DNA from: Celeribacter sp. HF31
GTDB taxonomy: Bacteria > Pseudomonadota > Alphaproteobacteria > Rhodobacterales > Rhodobacteraceae
Direction of reading: 5' to 3'
DNA: 64,000 nucleotides
Assembly: GCF_011806455.1 (NCBI RefSeq)
Contig: NZ_JAATOT010000002.1
Span: 186,001-250,000, forward strand
The position numbers were made by a program, and so were the translations under genes. The notes beneath the pieces are model-generated. The model was not told the DNA's origin. It was given only the letters and a program-made list of their open reading frames with translations, and did no database searches. Positions 1-9,529 of the stretch are shown piece after piece (position 1 is the first letter of the stretch; every line of letters begins with the position of its first letter).

Positions 1-1
1 A

Positions 2-325
2 ACCGTTCTCGCCGCTGCTGTTGTCACCCTCGCAGGCTCCGCCGCCTTCGCAGGCACCAATTACATCAAACCCGGTTACGCCCAAAACACGAACTCCGGC
101 GTGACCCTTGAGTTGGTGCGCGCCGACAGCGCCGGTGTGATCTACGCTTACGACGCCCGTGACGGTGTCGAAGGCAAAGTGCTCGGCTCCGCGCCGGTGA
201 AAGCGGGCGCGAACACCGACGTGCGCATCGACTTTCGCACACCTGCCCTGAAAGATGTGCTGACCGTGCTCTACACCGGCGACACCACCACGCCTGCTGC
301 GAGTGCCGAAGTGAACGACAACTAA
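2..325 (+). CDS. secreted protein of unknown function (5' end outside window)
   Basis: The frame is open from the first bases of the window and ends at TAA 323-325, so the start codon lies upstream. The first visible residues (TVLAAAVVTLAGSAAFAG) read as the hydrophobic core and cleavage region of a Sec signal peptide. The mature part is about 85 residues, without cysteines, and looks beta-rich (VTLELVRADSAGVIYAYDA). It is probably a small periplasmic protein. I do not recognise the family. A terminator-like hairpin follows about 30 bases later. Confidence 0.6.
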   Translation, partial: TVLAAAVVTLAGSAAFAGTNYIKPGYAQNTNSGVTLELVRADSAGVIYAYDARDGVEGKVLGSAPVKAGANTDVRIDFRTPALKDVLTVLYTGDTTTPAASAEVNDN

Positions 326-356
326 GATACGATAGACTGTCCCTCCCACAGTCGAG

Positions 357-386
357 AGAAAGGCTCCCGTTTCGGGGGCCTTTTCT
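357..386. terminator. probable bidirectional terminator
   Basis: Stem AAAGGCTCCCG, loop TTT, stem CGGGGGCCTTT, with one G-T pair, followed by T-rich sequence on the plus strand. It lies between the convergent ends of the secreted protein gene (stop at 325) and the Hint gene (stop at 389), so it could serve both. Confidence 0.65.
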
Positions 387-388
387 TT

Positions 389-1468
389 CTATTGCCGCGC
401 GCCGAGAGCAACACGCAGCACATTCTCCGACCGGCGCACTCTGTCATGGCCGCCAGAAAGCGGCTCAAGGTCATAACCACCAGCAAGCGGCGCAAGCCCG
501 AGACGCCGTCGAAAAGACCCGACCTTTTCAACCGGACAGACATCTTTAAAGACACGAGAGGTGGTGACCGACGGATAGCGGGCCATCAAAAGCAGGCGGT
601 CCGCGGGCGCGAGCGCGCGAAGCGCCTGCGGCCCCGGGTTGAAACTTTCACTCCAGACGCCTTCCACCTCCAGCAACGCGTGATGGTCCAGCATAAGATG
701 CACATAGTGCTGTCTCTGCTTCGGACAGCGGGTCACATCTTGCCAGCCAAGGAAGGCTCGCGCAGGCACAAGTCGACTTTCCGCCAGCCTATCCGAACTC
801 GGCCAGATCATACGGTGTTGCGGGCTGACCCGAATGCCTTTCGAGGCAAACCCAAGGGCCCGACAGGCCTTGGGGCCGAACTGAATCGCGGCCTGTGCCC
901 CCATGGCAGGAACATGGGACTGGCCCGCCCATATCAGCGGCTGCGCCCCATTCTGTGTCCACACCGGATCACCGGCACGCAGCGCCTCCACCCGGCATGC
1001 GCCCTCTGGCGTGGCAATGCGTTGCCCCGCCGCGAAACAGACATAGAGCGCACTATAGGCAACAGACGGATCGTTACTGTCCTCGGCCATGATTTCATAG
1101 GTGACACCAGGCACAAGCCGATCCGTCGCGGCGATGCCCATGACATCGCCTTCGACCTCAAAGGCATAGACGATAATATCATCGGAGCCGTCTGTCGCGC
1201 CGCCAACCGGCCGCAAAACATAGGAATATTCGTTCTCGGCCTCTGAACCGGCCGCATAGGTCACTCCGCCCAGGGTCATCTCAGAGGCGGTTTGCGACCC
1301 GTCCGCGTCCTCAAAATACCCATCATCATCGGAGACATCGACCACAATGGGCGGGCCGTTGATGGTCAGAAACGTCCCGACATCGTGACTATCGGCCGTG
1401 GCATTTGACGCAAAGGGCGTCCCCGTCACGGACACATTCTGTAAATCCCAGACCGCAACCACAGTCAT
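389..1468 (-). CDS. Hint (Hedgehog/intein) domain protein
   Basis: About 359 residues. The start at 1468 (MTVVAVWDLQ) is chosen because GGAAGGGG lies just upstream; an in-frame start at 1630 has no comparable site. The N-terminal half (about 1-150) is acidic and beta-rich, like the lead domain of Rhodobacterales Hint proteins. The Hint fold begins at CFAAGQRIATPEG near residue 155, with the nucleophile-type Cys first, and continues with the SPQHRM block. These families self-process in hedgehog proteins and inteins, but there is no C-terminal intein Asn junction here. Extracellular location and processing are inferences. It converges on the preceding gene through a shared hairpin. Confidence 0.75.
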   Translation of the reverse strand: MTVVAVWDLQNVSVTGTPFASNATADSHDVGTFLTINGPPIVVDVSDDDGYFEDADGSQTASEMTLGGVTYAAGSEAENEYSYVLRPVGGATDGSDDIIVYAFEVEGDVMGIAATDRLVPGVTYEIMAEDSNDPSVAYSALYVCFAAGQRIATPEGACRVEALRAGDPVWTQNGAQPLIWAGQSHVPAMGAQAAIQFGPKACRALGFASKGIRVSPQHRMIWPSSDRLAESRLVPARAFLGWQDVTRCPKQRQHYVHLMLDHHALLEVEGVWSESFNPGPQALRALAPADRLLLMARYPSVTTSRVFKDVCPVEKVGSFRRRLGLAPLAGGYDLEPLSGGHDRVRRSENVLRVALGARQ

Positions 1469-1674
1469 AACACACGCGCCCCTTCCGCCAAGACGATCTT
1501 GTTTCGCGCGACCCACACGCGATCCTCGCCCTCTTAGAAACCACAACAAAGTTAAATTGGGCCTAAAGCCGCCCCGACTGTGCAGGAAACCGAAAAGACA
1601 TGTCGCGCGGTCTGTGCCGCGATACAGCAAGACTCAGGCTTGCAATACCTACGCCACCCTGCTCAAACCGGGCC

Positions 1675-2871
1675 ATGGAACAGTTTGACACGATCATCTT
1701 GGGCGCGGGCGCTGCCGGGCTGTTTTGCGCGAAATTCGCCACCGAGCGAGGCGGCTCCGTGTTGGTCGTCGATCACGCCAAACGCCCCGCCGACAAGGTC
1801 CGCATTTCCGGCGGAGGGCGGTGCAATTTCACCAATCTCTACGCCGAGGCGCAAAACTACCTCTCCGCCAATCCACATTTCATGAAATCGGCTCTGGCGC
1901 GTTACACGCAATGGGATTTCATCGACCTTCTGGCCACACATGGCATCACCTGGCATGAGAAAAATCCTGAGAAAGGGCTGGGCCAACTGTTCTGTGACGG
2001 CAAATCCGCCGCGATCATCGACATGCTGTTGGCCGAGGCACGAGGCGCAGAGATCCGCCTGTCCACAGAGGTGGGCGACATCCGCCACGACGGAACTCAT
2101 TTCATCGTCACCCTGAATGGTGCCCCGGTTCAATGCCGCACCCTCGTCGTCGCCTCCGGCGGCAAGTCGATCCCGAAAATGGGCGCCACCGGCATAGGTT
2201 ATCAGATCGCCGAGCAGTTCAGCCTCACGCTTCTCGACACCCGCCCCGGCCTCGTGCCCCTGACGTTTGCCCCGCATGAGCTCGACTGGATCGCACCGCT
2301 CGCGGGCACGGCTTTGGACGCCCGCGTGACGGCGAATGGCACCTCTTTTGACGAGGCGCTTTTGTTCACCCATCGCGGTCTTTCCGGGCCTTCGGTGCTG
2401 CAAGTGTCGAATTACTGGCGCGAAGGTGACGCGATCACCGTCGATCTTTTGCCCGGACAAGATGCCTTTGAAGCGCTGAAATCCGAGCGCGCACAAAATG
2501 GCCGACGCCAGATGCAAACCGCCCTTGCGACGCTCTTCCCCACCAAACTCGCGACGGCACTGGCGGAGAAATTTCAGCTAAAGGGAAACCTCGCCGATCA
2601 CTCCGACAAGGCGCTGCGCGCACTCGCCGATCAGCTCCATGGGCTGACTTTGAAACCCACCGGCTCCGAAGGCTACCGCACCGCCGAAGTCACCTTGGGC
2701 GGCGTCGACACCAATGAGCTGTCGTCAAAAACCATGGAGGTCAAATCTGTGCCGGGCCTTTATTTCATCGGCGAAGTGGTCGATGTCACCGGCTGGCTCG
2801 GGGGCTATAATTTCCAATGGGCCTGGGCCTCGGCCGCGGCGGCGGGCCGGGCGATTGCGGCCAAAGTCTGA
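1675..2871 (+). CDS. FAD/NAD(P)-binding flavoprotein, HI0933/BaiN family
   Basis: About 398 residues, the usual length. Start 1675 (MEQFDTIILGAGAAG) puts the dinucleotide-binding GxGxxG motif at the N-terminus, as in the family; a Shine-Dalgarno site is weak. Further family marks are GGGRCNFTN near residue 47, ASGGKSIPKMGATG in the middle and the C-terminal GGYNFQWAWASAAAAG block that closes the FAD site. Members include YhiN and the bile-acid flavoprotein BaiN, but most have no defined substrate, so the reaction is left open. It is followed by xthA on the same strand after 93 bases. Confidence 0.85.
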   Translation: MEQFDTIILGAGAAGLFCAKFATERGGSVLVVDHAKRPADKVRISGGGRCNFTNLYAEAQNYLSANPHFMKSALARYTQWDFIDLLATHGITWHEKNPEKGLGQLFCDGKSAAIIDMLLAEARGAEIRLSTEVGDIRHDGTHFIVTLNGAPVQCRTLVVASGGKSIPKMGATGIGYQIAEQFSLTLLDTRPGLVPLTFAPHELDWIAPLAGTALDARVTANGTSFDEALLFTHRGLSGPSVLQVSNYWREGDAITVDLLPGQDAFEALKSERAQNGRRQMQTALATLFPTKLATALAEKFQLKGNLADHSDKALRALADQLHGLTLKPTGSEGYRTAEVTLGGVDTNELSSKTMEVKSVPGLYFIGEVVDVTGWLGGYNFQWAWASAAAAGRAIAAKV

Positions 2872-2964
2872 CGCCCACATCAAAGCTTTGTCGGCCTTCT
2901 GCCAACATCCCCTTTCCCTCGCCCCACTCGCCCCCTAAAAAGAGGCAAACCAAGGAGAGCCGTC

Positions 2965-3795
2965 ATGAAAATCGCCAGCTTCAACATCAACGGCATCAAG
3001 GCGCGGGTGAATGCCCTGCAAGACTGGCTGAAAGAGGCCGAGCCGGATGTGGCGATCCTTCAAGAGATCAAATCCGTGGACGAAAACTTCCCCCGCGAGA
3101 TTTTCGAAGACATGGGCTACAACGTTGAAACCCATGGCCAAAAGTCGTTCAACGGCGTTGCTCTCCTGTCGAAACTGCCGCTCGAAGATGTCACTCGCGG
3201 CCTCACCGGCGCCGAAGGCGCGGGCCGCGACGGGGCCGACGATGAAGAGGCGCGTTACATCGAGGCCACGGTGGTCGGCGACAAGGGCGCGATCCGCATC
3301 TGTGGGCTCTACCTCCCGAATGGCAATCCGGTTGATCTGGACGGCGATGGCGCGCCTGTGCCCGGTTCGAAATATGACTTCAAACTCAAATGGTTCGACC
3401 GGCTGACGGCCCGCGCGCAAGAGTTGCTGGCCGAAGAACAGCCCTTCCTCATGGCGGGCGATTACAACCTGATCCCGCAGCCTGAGGATGCGAAACGCCC
3501 GGAGGCCTGGAAAGAGGACGCGCTGTTCCGCCCTGAGAGCCGCGCCAAGTTCCGCAAACTCATGAACCTCGGCCTGACGGATGCGCTCCGTGTGCGCAAT
3601 GGCGCGCCGGACACCTATACGTTCTGGGATTATCAAGCAGGCGCGTTTCAGAAAAACGACGGCATCCGCATCGACCATTTCCTTTTGTCGCCGCAGGCCG
3701 CCGATCTTTTGACCGACTGTCAGATCGACGCTTACACCCGCGCCAAAGACAAGCCGTCCGATCACGTTCCGATCTGGGTTGATCTCGACCTCTGA
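2965..3795 (+). CDS. xthA: exodeoxyribonuclease III
   Basis: 276 residues, preceded by AAGGAG six bases before ATG. The endonuclease/exonuclease/phosphatase fold is clear: MKIASFNINGIKAR at the start, LQEIKS with the metal-binding Glu, the GDYNLIPQP block with catalytic Asp and Asn, and KPSDHVPIW with the C-terminal Asp-His pair. The enzyme cuts DNA at abasic sites and trims 3' ends in base excision repair, in the cytoplasm. The length fits the family. Confidence 0.93.
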   Translation: MKIASFNINGIKARVNALQDWLKEAEPDVAILQEIKSVDENFPREIFEDMGYNVETHGQKSFNGVALLSKLPLEDVTRGLTGAEGAGRDGADDEEARYIEATVVGDKGAIRICGLYLPNGNPVDLDGDGAPVPGSKYDFKLKWFDRLTARAQELLAEEQPFLMAGDYNLIPQPEDAKRPEAWKEDALFRPESRAKFRKLMNLGLTDALRVRNGAPDTYTFWDYQAGAFQKNDGIRIDHFLLSPQAADLLTDCQIDAYTRAKDKPSDHVPIWVDLDL

Positions 3796-3861
3796 ACTAC
3801 GTTAACCATAGCCCCAGCGAATTTTGAATAGCCAAAAATTTGATTTCAAAGGGGGCGCTTT

Positions 3862-4221
3862 ATGAAGCACTTTTTTATCGGCATGGCCATGATCGCCACA
3901 TTGTCTGCCTGTTCCGTTGACCCGCAAGCGGCTGCGGACCGCCGTCAGAAAATCAAGGACGTGCTTCTTGAACCAGCGGATCAACAGGGGATTGAGCTGC
4001 TGTTCCCGATGGAAAATAACGGGCGTCTCTCGACGTTCCATGTCACTTACAATCCGAAACTTGTGTCAGAGCCCGAAGTTATCCGCCGCATAGGAAACAT
4101 CTGCGTCGATCAGGAATTTAACGGCATTTCCATCAAAGCCGAGGGCGAACCCGGTTTCTCGACGCAGCCGGACGGCACGAAACTTCCGATCATCAGCATG
4201 TGGCTTAAGTGTAAGCGCTGA
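3862..4221 (+). CDS. small lipoprotein of unknown function
   Basis: 119 residues. The N-terminus MKHFFIGMAMIATLSAC is a lipoprotein signal peptide with Cys 17 as the likely lipidated residue. The mature part has a charged helix (ADRRQKIKDVLLEPAD) and two further cysteines (in GNICVDQEF and WLKCKR) that could form a disulfide in the periplasm. I do not recognise the family. The gene has its own upstream region, which includes TTAACCAT at 3802-3809, and is closed by a strong hairpin at 4255-4290. Confidence 0.7.
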   Translation: MKHFFIGMAMIATLSACSVDPQAAADRRQKIKDVLLEPADQQGIELLFPMENNGRLSTFHVTYNPKLVSEPEVIRRIGNICVDQEFNGISIKAEGEPGFSTQPDGTKLPIISMWLKCKR

Positions 4222-4254
4222 CGACCGCTCGGGCCGAAAAAGGCGCAAGACCAG

Positions 4255-4290
4255 AAAAGGCACCCGAAGGATAACCTTCGGGTGCCTTTT
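4255..4290. terminator. strong bidirectional terminator
   Basis: A perfect inverted repeat: AAAAGGCACCCGAAGG, loop ATAA, CCTTCGGGTGCCTTTT. It has A-runs and T-runs on both sides. It sits between the convergent lipoprotein gene and der and can end both transcripts. Confidence 0.9.
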
Positions 4291-4311
4291 TCAATGCGGT
4301 GATAAGCAGCC

Positions 4312-5829
4312 TCACCGCTTCGGAGGCCGCTGTTTCTTCACCTTCGGCGCATCCGCGCGGTCTTTGCCCAAGTGTTTGCGCAGCCGCGAGGGCGTCGATT
4401 TCGTCTTGTTCTTATAGGGGTTCTTGTCCGCCTGAGAGCGGAAGAACAGCCGGATCGGCGTCCCCGGCATATCAAAATCTTCGCGCAAGCCGTTGATCAG
4501 ATAGCGTTTATAGCTGTCGTTCAACTCGTCGGGATGCGAACACATCACCACGAATTGCGGCGGGCGGGCTTTCACCTGGGTCATGTACCGCAGCTTGATC
4601 CGACGACCGCCTGGCGCAGGCGGCGGGTGGGCCGTGGTCATGGCGCCGAGCCAGGAATTGAGACGCGAGGTCGACACGCGGCGGTTCCAGATCGCATGCG
4701 CGTTCAGGATGGCTTCTTGCAGTTTATCGAGGTTCTTGCCGGTCATCGCCGACACGGTCACCAGTTGCGCACCGCGGAGCTGCGGCAGGAGACGCGCGAA
4801 CTCTTCACGCAGCTCTTTCGCTTTGTTGGATTTGTCCTTTTCCTCGTCCCATTTGTTGACCGCGATCACCACGGCACGGCCCTCGCGCTCCGCGAGATCG
4901 GCAATGCGCAGGTCCTGTTGCTCGAAGGGGATCGAAACATCAAGCAGGACGACCACGACCTCAGCGAATTTCACCGCGCGCAGACCATCGGCGACGGAGA
5001 GCTTTTCAAGCTTTTCCTGCACCTTGGCCTTTTTTCGCATCCCCGCCGTGTCGAACACGCGCACCGGCGTGCCGTTCCACGTCATGGTCACGGAGATCGA
5101 GTCGCGGGTGATCCCGGCCTCGGGGCCGGTCAAAAGACGATCTTCGCCCAAGAGCTTGTTGATCAGCGTGGATTTTCCGGCATTCGGGCGGCCCACGACG
5201 GCGATTTGCAGCGGTTTGTCCAGCGTGAAATCGCGCGATGCGCCGCCGATGTCTTCGCCCTCGCCCAGCTCCTGCTCTTCCTCGGTCAGCTCGACATCGA
5301 CCTCGGGTTGCTCTTCAGCCGAGCGAATGTCGAACTCTTCCGCCAGCGGTTTGAGCGCGTCGTACAAATCCGGCATGCCCTCGCCATGTTCAGCCGAGAG
5401 CCGCAAAGGCTCGCCAATGCCCAAACCATAGGCCTCAAGAAACCCGCTCTCGCCCGCCTGCCCCTCGGCCTTGTTCACCGCCAAGATCACATGTTTGGCG
5501 CGTTTGCGCAGGATCTCGGCAAAGACCTCATCGGCGGGCAGAACGCCTGCGCGCCCGTCCACCATGAACAAACATACGTCCGCCATATCGACCGCACGTT
5601 CGGTGAGCTTGCGCATCCGCCCCTGAAGGCTCTCGTCGGTGGCTTCTTCCAACCCCGCCGTGTCGATCACGGTGAACCGAAGATCGCCAAGCTTCGCCTC
5701 GCCCTCCCGCAGGTCGCGCGTCACGCCCGGCTGGTCATCGACCAAAGCCAGCCGCCGCCCGACGAGGCGGTTGAACAGGGTCGATTTGCCCACATTGGGA
5801 CGACCGACAAGGGCAAGCGAAAAGGACAT
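4312..5829 (-). CDS. der: ribosome-assembly GTPase Der (EngA)
   Basis: About 505 residues. Start 5829 ([14 protein letters not shown]) is preferred over 5847 because GGAG lies seven bases upstream. Two complete GTPase domains are visible: GRPNVGKST near residue 10 and GRPNAGKST near residue 210, with matching NKAEG and NKWDEE specificity motifs. A C-terminal KH-like domain and a basic tail ([10 protein letters not shown]) follow. Der acts in maturation of the 50S subunit. The acidic linker between the G domains ([15 protein letters not shown]) is typical of alphaproteobacteria. It is the last gene of a yfgM-bamB-der unit. Confidence 0.95.
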   Translation of the reverse strand: MSFSLALVGRPNVGKSTLFNRLVGRRLALVDDQPGVTRDLREGEAKLGDLRFTVIDTAGLEEATDESLQGRMRKLTERAVDMADVCLFMVDGRAGVLPADEVFAEILRKRAKHVILAVNKAEGQAGESGFLEAYGLGIGEPLRLSAEHGEGMPDLYDALKPLAEEFDIRSAEEQPEVDVELTEEEQELGEGEDIGGASRDFTLDKPLQIAVVGRPNAGKSTLINKLLGEDRLLTGPEAGITRDSISVTMTWNGTPVRVFDTAGMRKKAKVQEKLEKLSVADGLRAVKFAEVVVVLLDVSIPFEQQDLRIADLAEREGRAVVIAVNKWDEEKDKSNKAKELREEFARLLPQLRGAQLVTVSAMTGKNLDKLQEAILNAHAIWNRRVSTSRLNSWLGAMTTAHPPPAPGGRRIKLRYMTQVKARPPQFVVMCSHPDELNDSYKRYLINGLREDFDMPGTPIRLFFRSQADKNPYKNKTKSTPSRLRKHLGKDRADAPKVKKQRPPKR

Positions 5830-5920
5830 GGACGGGCTCCAAAACAAGTGTCAAGCGGCCCCGATACACCTGTTCGGGGCCGCTCGTCAAAGAGATTTCA
5901 TACGCGTCTCGAAAAACGCT

Positions 5921-7252
5921 TTAGTGCAGAGCGGCCAGAGAGCCGTCTTCGAGCAGAAGATACATCACACCGCCGACGACGATCGGATCGGACGCGGCCC
6001 CTTTCGGGAGCGTCACCGTGGACACCAGCGCGCCAGAGGCCGGATCAAAGCCGCGCAACACGCCATCGTCAGAGGCGACCCACATTTTGCCACCCGCAGC
6101 GACCGGGCCGTAATGGGCAAAGACAGTCTTGCGTTTGCGCACCTTGTCGGTGGTGAAATACGGCAGTTGCACGCCCCAGATGCGCGCGCCCGTTGAGGCC
6201 GAAAGCCGCACCAGCTCGTTGCGATCCGTGACGATGAAGACAGAGCCGCCGACGATAGAGGCCGGGCTATAGGCGCCCTCATCCGCCGTCCAGAGCCGCG
6301 TGCCGGTCTCGAGGTTGAACGCCGCATAGCGCCCGGCCTGATTGCCGACGTAAAAGGTATTGCCCACCACCACCGGGTCCGAGGTGATGTCTGAGACGTT
6401 GGCATAGACCACGCCCTTGCGCTGACCGGCCAGAGAGGCGGTCCAGTAGCGGATGCCGCCTTGCCGGAACACGCCGTAAAGATCGCCCGAGGCAAAGGGC
6501 AGGATCGCGAATTTGTCGGAAACGGCGGGCGAGACGGCACCCACGCGCGAGGTCACGGATTCGGGGCCGGTGATCTGCCATTTGACACGCCCGTCAGAGG
6601 TCTGAACCGCCCAGGCTGTGCCGTTGCCAGCGGTGACATAGGCCAGACCGTCATAGCCCGTCAGACCCGCCGCACCCACGGAATCGAGGCGTTGGCGCCA
6701 GATCTCGCCGCCAGATTTCAGATCGAGCGCCACGAGATCGCCGTAACCGGTGGTGGCATAGATCACGTTGCCGGAGATCGCCAAAGCGCCGCCAAAGACC
6801 TTGCCGGCTTTTTCGCCCGCAGGGGTCAGATCGACGGACCAGACCGTGCCGCCTGTGCTGGCGGAGACGGCGGTCAGACGCGCTTCGGCATCCATCGCCA
6901 CGACGATGCCTTGGGCGGCGACCGGATCAACCGTCAGGCGGGTTTTGCGGGTCTTGCCCTGACCGATGTCTGAGGTCCAGGCGAGTGTCGGCGTGCCGGA
7001 GGTAAAAGCGTTATGGCCTGAGGCGTGCATCCGCCCGGCGCCGGTCATGGTCCAGGCAGCGCGCGACACTTGTTGACCCAAAGAAATCGCCACGCTGCGG
7101 TTCTGCACCGGGCCTGTGTCGGCATTGGCCAGCGGTGAGCCATCGCGCAGATCGACACGCGGACCAGAGAGAATCTCTTCACGCCCCGCACCACAGGCGG
7201 TGAGCGCCAGCATCGCTACGAACAGCCCCGCTTTGCCAGATCGACCGATCAT
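5921..7252 (-). CDS. bamB: outer-membrane assembly lipoprotein BamB
   Basis: About 443 residues. Start 7252 (MIGRSGKAGLFVAMLALTAC) is preceded by AAGGGAG and gives a lipoprotein signal peptide with LTAC as lipobox; an upstream in-frame start at 7297 lacks a binding site. The rest is a PQQ-type eight-bladed propeller with repeats such as GDLVALDLKSGGEIWRQ and GRYAAFNLETGTRLW. BamB is the propeller subunit of the BAM complex that inserts beta-barrel proteins into the outer membrane. Its place between the YfgM-like gene and der is the conserved order. Confidence 0.9.
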   Translation of the reverse strand: MIGRSGKAGLFVAMLALTACGAGREEILSGPRVDLRDGSPLANADTGPVQNRSVAISLGQQVSRAAWTMTGAGRMHASGHNAFTSGTPTLAWTSDIGQGKTRKTRLTVDPVAAQGIVVAMDAEARLTAVSASTGGTVWSVDLTPAGEKAGKVFGGALAISGNVIYATTGYGDLVALDLKSGGEIWRQRLDSVGAAGLTGYDGLAYVTAGNGTAWAVQTSDGRVKWQITGPESVTSRVGAVSPAVSDKFAILPFASGDLYGVFRQGGIRYWTASLAGQRKGVVYANVSDITSDPVVVGNTFYVGNQAGRYAAFNLETGTRLWTADEGAYSPASIVGGSVFIVTDRNELVRLSASTGARIWGVQLPYFTTDKVRKRKTVFAHYGPVAAGGKMWVASDDGVLRGFDPASGALVSTVTLPKGAASDPIVVGGVMYLLLEDGSLAALH

Positions 7253-7308
7253 ACCCGCACTCCCTTTCTTAACACGATCCCGACGCATCTCTTGCATGCA
7301 GACTACAC

Positions 7309-7962
7309 TTATTCAGCCGCAGGATCGGCCCCGAGGGCCACAATCATCTGTGCCGCGCGCCGACGCAAGGCATTACTTGCCTCAGCATCCTGCGAGATGG
7401 CCCGATAGCCCTCGATCGCGGCCTGAACCTCGCCCATTTCAACTTGGGCGGCGGCGATTTGTTCCTCGGCCAACAACCGGTAAGGCGCGCCGGGGCTGGC
7501 GATGGCGGCCAGTTGCGTCACGCGGTCTTCTGGCGCGATTTCCCCCGCGCCGATCATGGCGGATTTCAGCACGGCCAGATCGCGGTACACCGGCGCCAGC
7601 ATATCGTCGGCCATCAGAGGCGCCAGCACGGTAAGCGCCGCCTTGGCGTCGCCTGCCGCATGCAATTCTCCTGCGCGCAGCATGGCCGCGATCACGCGAG
7701 CGTCGCCCTCGGCGGTGACCTGCCCCAAAGCTTCGGCGCGGGCCGCGTCGGTCTCTTGGCCGAGAGCTGCGGTCAACGCGTCGCCCGTGGCCTCGGCCTG
7801 CGCGCGCGCCTGGGCCTTGGAATATTCGTTGAAAGCCGCGCCCCCAACGAGGGCCAGCACGGCGACGATTCCAATCCAGCCGTATGTCTTCAGAAAGCCA
7901 TAGAATTTGTCGCGGCGGACCTCTTCGGTCACTTCCTCGATAAAGGTATCGCTTTGGCTCAC
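7309..7962 (-). CDS. YfgM-like TPR membrane protein
   Basis: About 217 residues from a GTG at 7962 (VSQSDTFIEEVTEEV), which has AGGGGG six bases upstream; an ATG at 7986 is possible but has a weaker site. One transmembrane helix (WIGIVAVLALVGGAAFNEY, about residues 26-45) follows a short charged cytoplasmic part. The C-terminal domain is alanine-rich and helical, as in the TPR_21/DUF2133 family. In E. coli YfgM is linked to the Sec translocon and periplasmic chaperones. It is the first gene of the unit with bamB and der. Confidence 0.8.
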   Translation of the reverse strand: MSQSDTFIEEVTEEVRRDKFYGFLKTYGWIGIVAVLALVGGAAFNEYSKAQARAQAEATGDALTAALGQETDAARAEALGQVTAEGDARVIAAMLRAGELHAAGDAKAALTVLAPLMADDMLAPVYRDLAVLKSAMIGAGEIAPEDRVTQLAAIASPGAPYRLLAEEQIAAAQVEMGEVQAAIEGYRAISQDAEASNALRRRAAQMIVALGADPAAE

Positions 7963-8374
7963 GTCTGCCCCCTGCCCTGACCCCATGCGCTTTACCGCAT
8001 CTGAGAGTCATCTCGCTTTTTAAACTCGTGCCCCCTCTTACCCCGATCTTCGCCAGATTGCCAAGACCCGGCCTTTCATCTGCGTGCCGCTCACGGTGTG
8101 GACAGTGCGCTGTGCGAAAACAGAGATGGCGGCCAACCCCCACTCTGCAAATACGCCCCAGCGTCCCTCTGCCGCAGTAAAAATCCACGAAATGCAGAGA
8201 AAAAAGCGCGACACGATCTTGTGAATGTCGCGGAGCTTCCCCATCTTGGCCGCAATGTTAAAGCCATTAACTCTTGAAAGCGTGATAAGCTTGATCCATC
8301 GTCTCGGCCCGACCGTATGATGAGAGACCAGATCAAAAGACCGCCGCAAGACTGAAGTACAGGAACAGACCACC
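7963..8374. other. divergent intergenic region (412 bases)
   Basis: It separates the minus-strand yfgM-bamB-der unit from the plus-strand efflux pair, so it should hold both promoters. I see no convincing gene. The part near 8250-8300 is A+T-richer (TTAAAGCCATTAAC, then CTTGAAAG), which could belong to a promoter for the efflux genes, but no clean -35/-10 pair stands out. A weak ribosome-binding site (AGGAAC) precedes the ATG at 8375. Confidence 0.4.
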
Positions 8375-9529
8375 ATGCGTATCGTTTCCATCCTCATCGC
8401 CCTGCTCGTGACCGTGGGCCTGTACCTGTTCATCTTTGAACGCGACCGCCTGACCGGCGCACCCGCAGAGACAGAAACGGCAGAAATCAGCGAAGACTTC
8501 GCGCCGCCCGCAGAGAAAGCCACTGCGGGCGACACCGCCGTCTCCGTGGTCGCAGAGCACTCGACCGCGCAGTCGCTTGAGACCGGCGTCGTGTTGCGCG
8601 GCGAAACCGAAGCCGCGCGCAGCGTCGATGTCACGGCGGAAACCACAGGCCGCGTGATCAACGCGCCGCTGCGCAAAGGCGTGACGATCACGGCGGGTCA
8701 GGAGCTGTGCCAGATCGACCGGGGGACGCGTGATTCGAGCCTGGCACAAGCACGCGCGGCACTGTCCGAGGCCGAGGTGGCGCTGGCCAATGCGCGCAAA
8801 CTGGCGTCCGGCGGCTATGCCTCAGAGACGCAGATCCTTTCGGCGGAGGCCGGTGTTGAGAGCGCCCGCGCCGCTGTCGCGCAGGTGGAACGCGATATTG
8901 AAAACATCTCGATCAAAGCGCCCTTTGCGGGGCTGTTGGAAAGCGACACGGCGGAGCTTGGGACATTCCTGTCCGCGGGCAGCCCCTGCGCGACCGTGAT
9001 CCAACTCGATCCGATCAAACTGGTGGGCTACGCCTCCGAGAGCGATGTGACCAAGATCGAGCTGGGCGCCATGGCGGGCGCGCGGCTGCTCACCGGCGAT
9101 ACGGTGACGGGTCAGGTGACCTTTCTGTCGCGCTCCGCCGATCCGGCCACCCGCACCTTCCGCGTCGAGATCGAAGTGCCGAATCCCGATTTTGCCATTC
9201 GCGACGGCCAGACGGTTGAGATCGCCATCGCCGCTGCGGGCGTTGAGGCGCATCTCGTGGCGCAATCTGCGCTCACTTTGGATGACGAGGGTCGCATTGG
9301 CCTGCGACTTGTCGGGCCTGAGAACCGTGTCGAATTCGCGCCCATCACCGTGCTGCGCGACACGCGTGAAGGCATCTGGGTCGCGGGTTTGCCCGAGCGT
9401 GCCGACATCATCACCGTCGGGCAGGAATTTGTCCGCGCGGGTGTGCTGGTCGATCCGCATTTTGGCGATGAAACAGAGACACCTGACGCAGAAACCTCCG
9501 GTGAGACCTCCGGGGAGATCAGCCAATGA
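8375..9529 (+). CDS. RND efflux periplasmic adaptor (HlyD/AcrA family)
   Basis: 384 residues. An N-terminal anchor (VSILIALLVTVGLYLFIF) is followed by an acidic stretch. The lipoyl halves are visible (VDVTAETTGRVINAPLRKG near residue 90 and ISIKAPFAGLLESDTAELG near 180) around an alanine-rich helical hairpin, then a beta-barrel part (GQVTFLSRSADPATRTFRVE). It bridges the inner-membrane pump to an outer-membrane channel. It overlaps the permease gene by four bases (ATGA), so the two are translated together. No outer-membrane factor gene is nearby, so the channel must be encoded elsewhere. The substrate is unknown. Confidence 0.88.
   Translation: MRIVSILIALLVTVGLYLFIFERDRLTGAPAETETAEISEDFAPPAEKATAGDTAVSVVAEHSTAQSLETGVVLRGETEAARSVDVTAETTGRVINAPLRKGVTITAGQELCQIDRGTRDSSLAQARAALSEAEVALANARKLASGGYASETQILSAEAGVESARAAVAQVERDIENISIKAPFAGLLESDTAELGTFLSAGSPCATVIQLDPIKLVGYASESDVTKIELGAMAGARLLTGDTVTGQVTFLSRSADPATRTFRVEIEVPNPDFAIRDGQTVEIAIAAAGVEAHLVAQSALTLDDEGRIGLRLVGPENRVEFAPITVLRDTREGIWVAGLPERADIITVGQEFVRAGVLVDPHFGDETETPDAETSGETSGEISQ

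Noticed and set aside
3802-3809. TTAACCAT as a CtrA site for the lipoprotein gene
   Set aside because: It is a single half-site without the second TTAA at seven bases, so support is too thin.
4372-6156. A 594-codon open frame antisense to der
   Set aside because: The composition is typical of an antisense shadow and der is unmistakable.
8258-8270. TTAA...TTAA before the efflux genes as a CtrA site
   Set aside because: The spacing is five bases and not seven.
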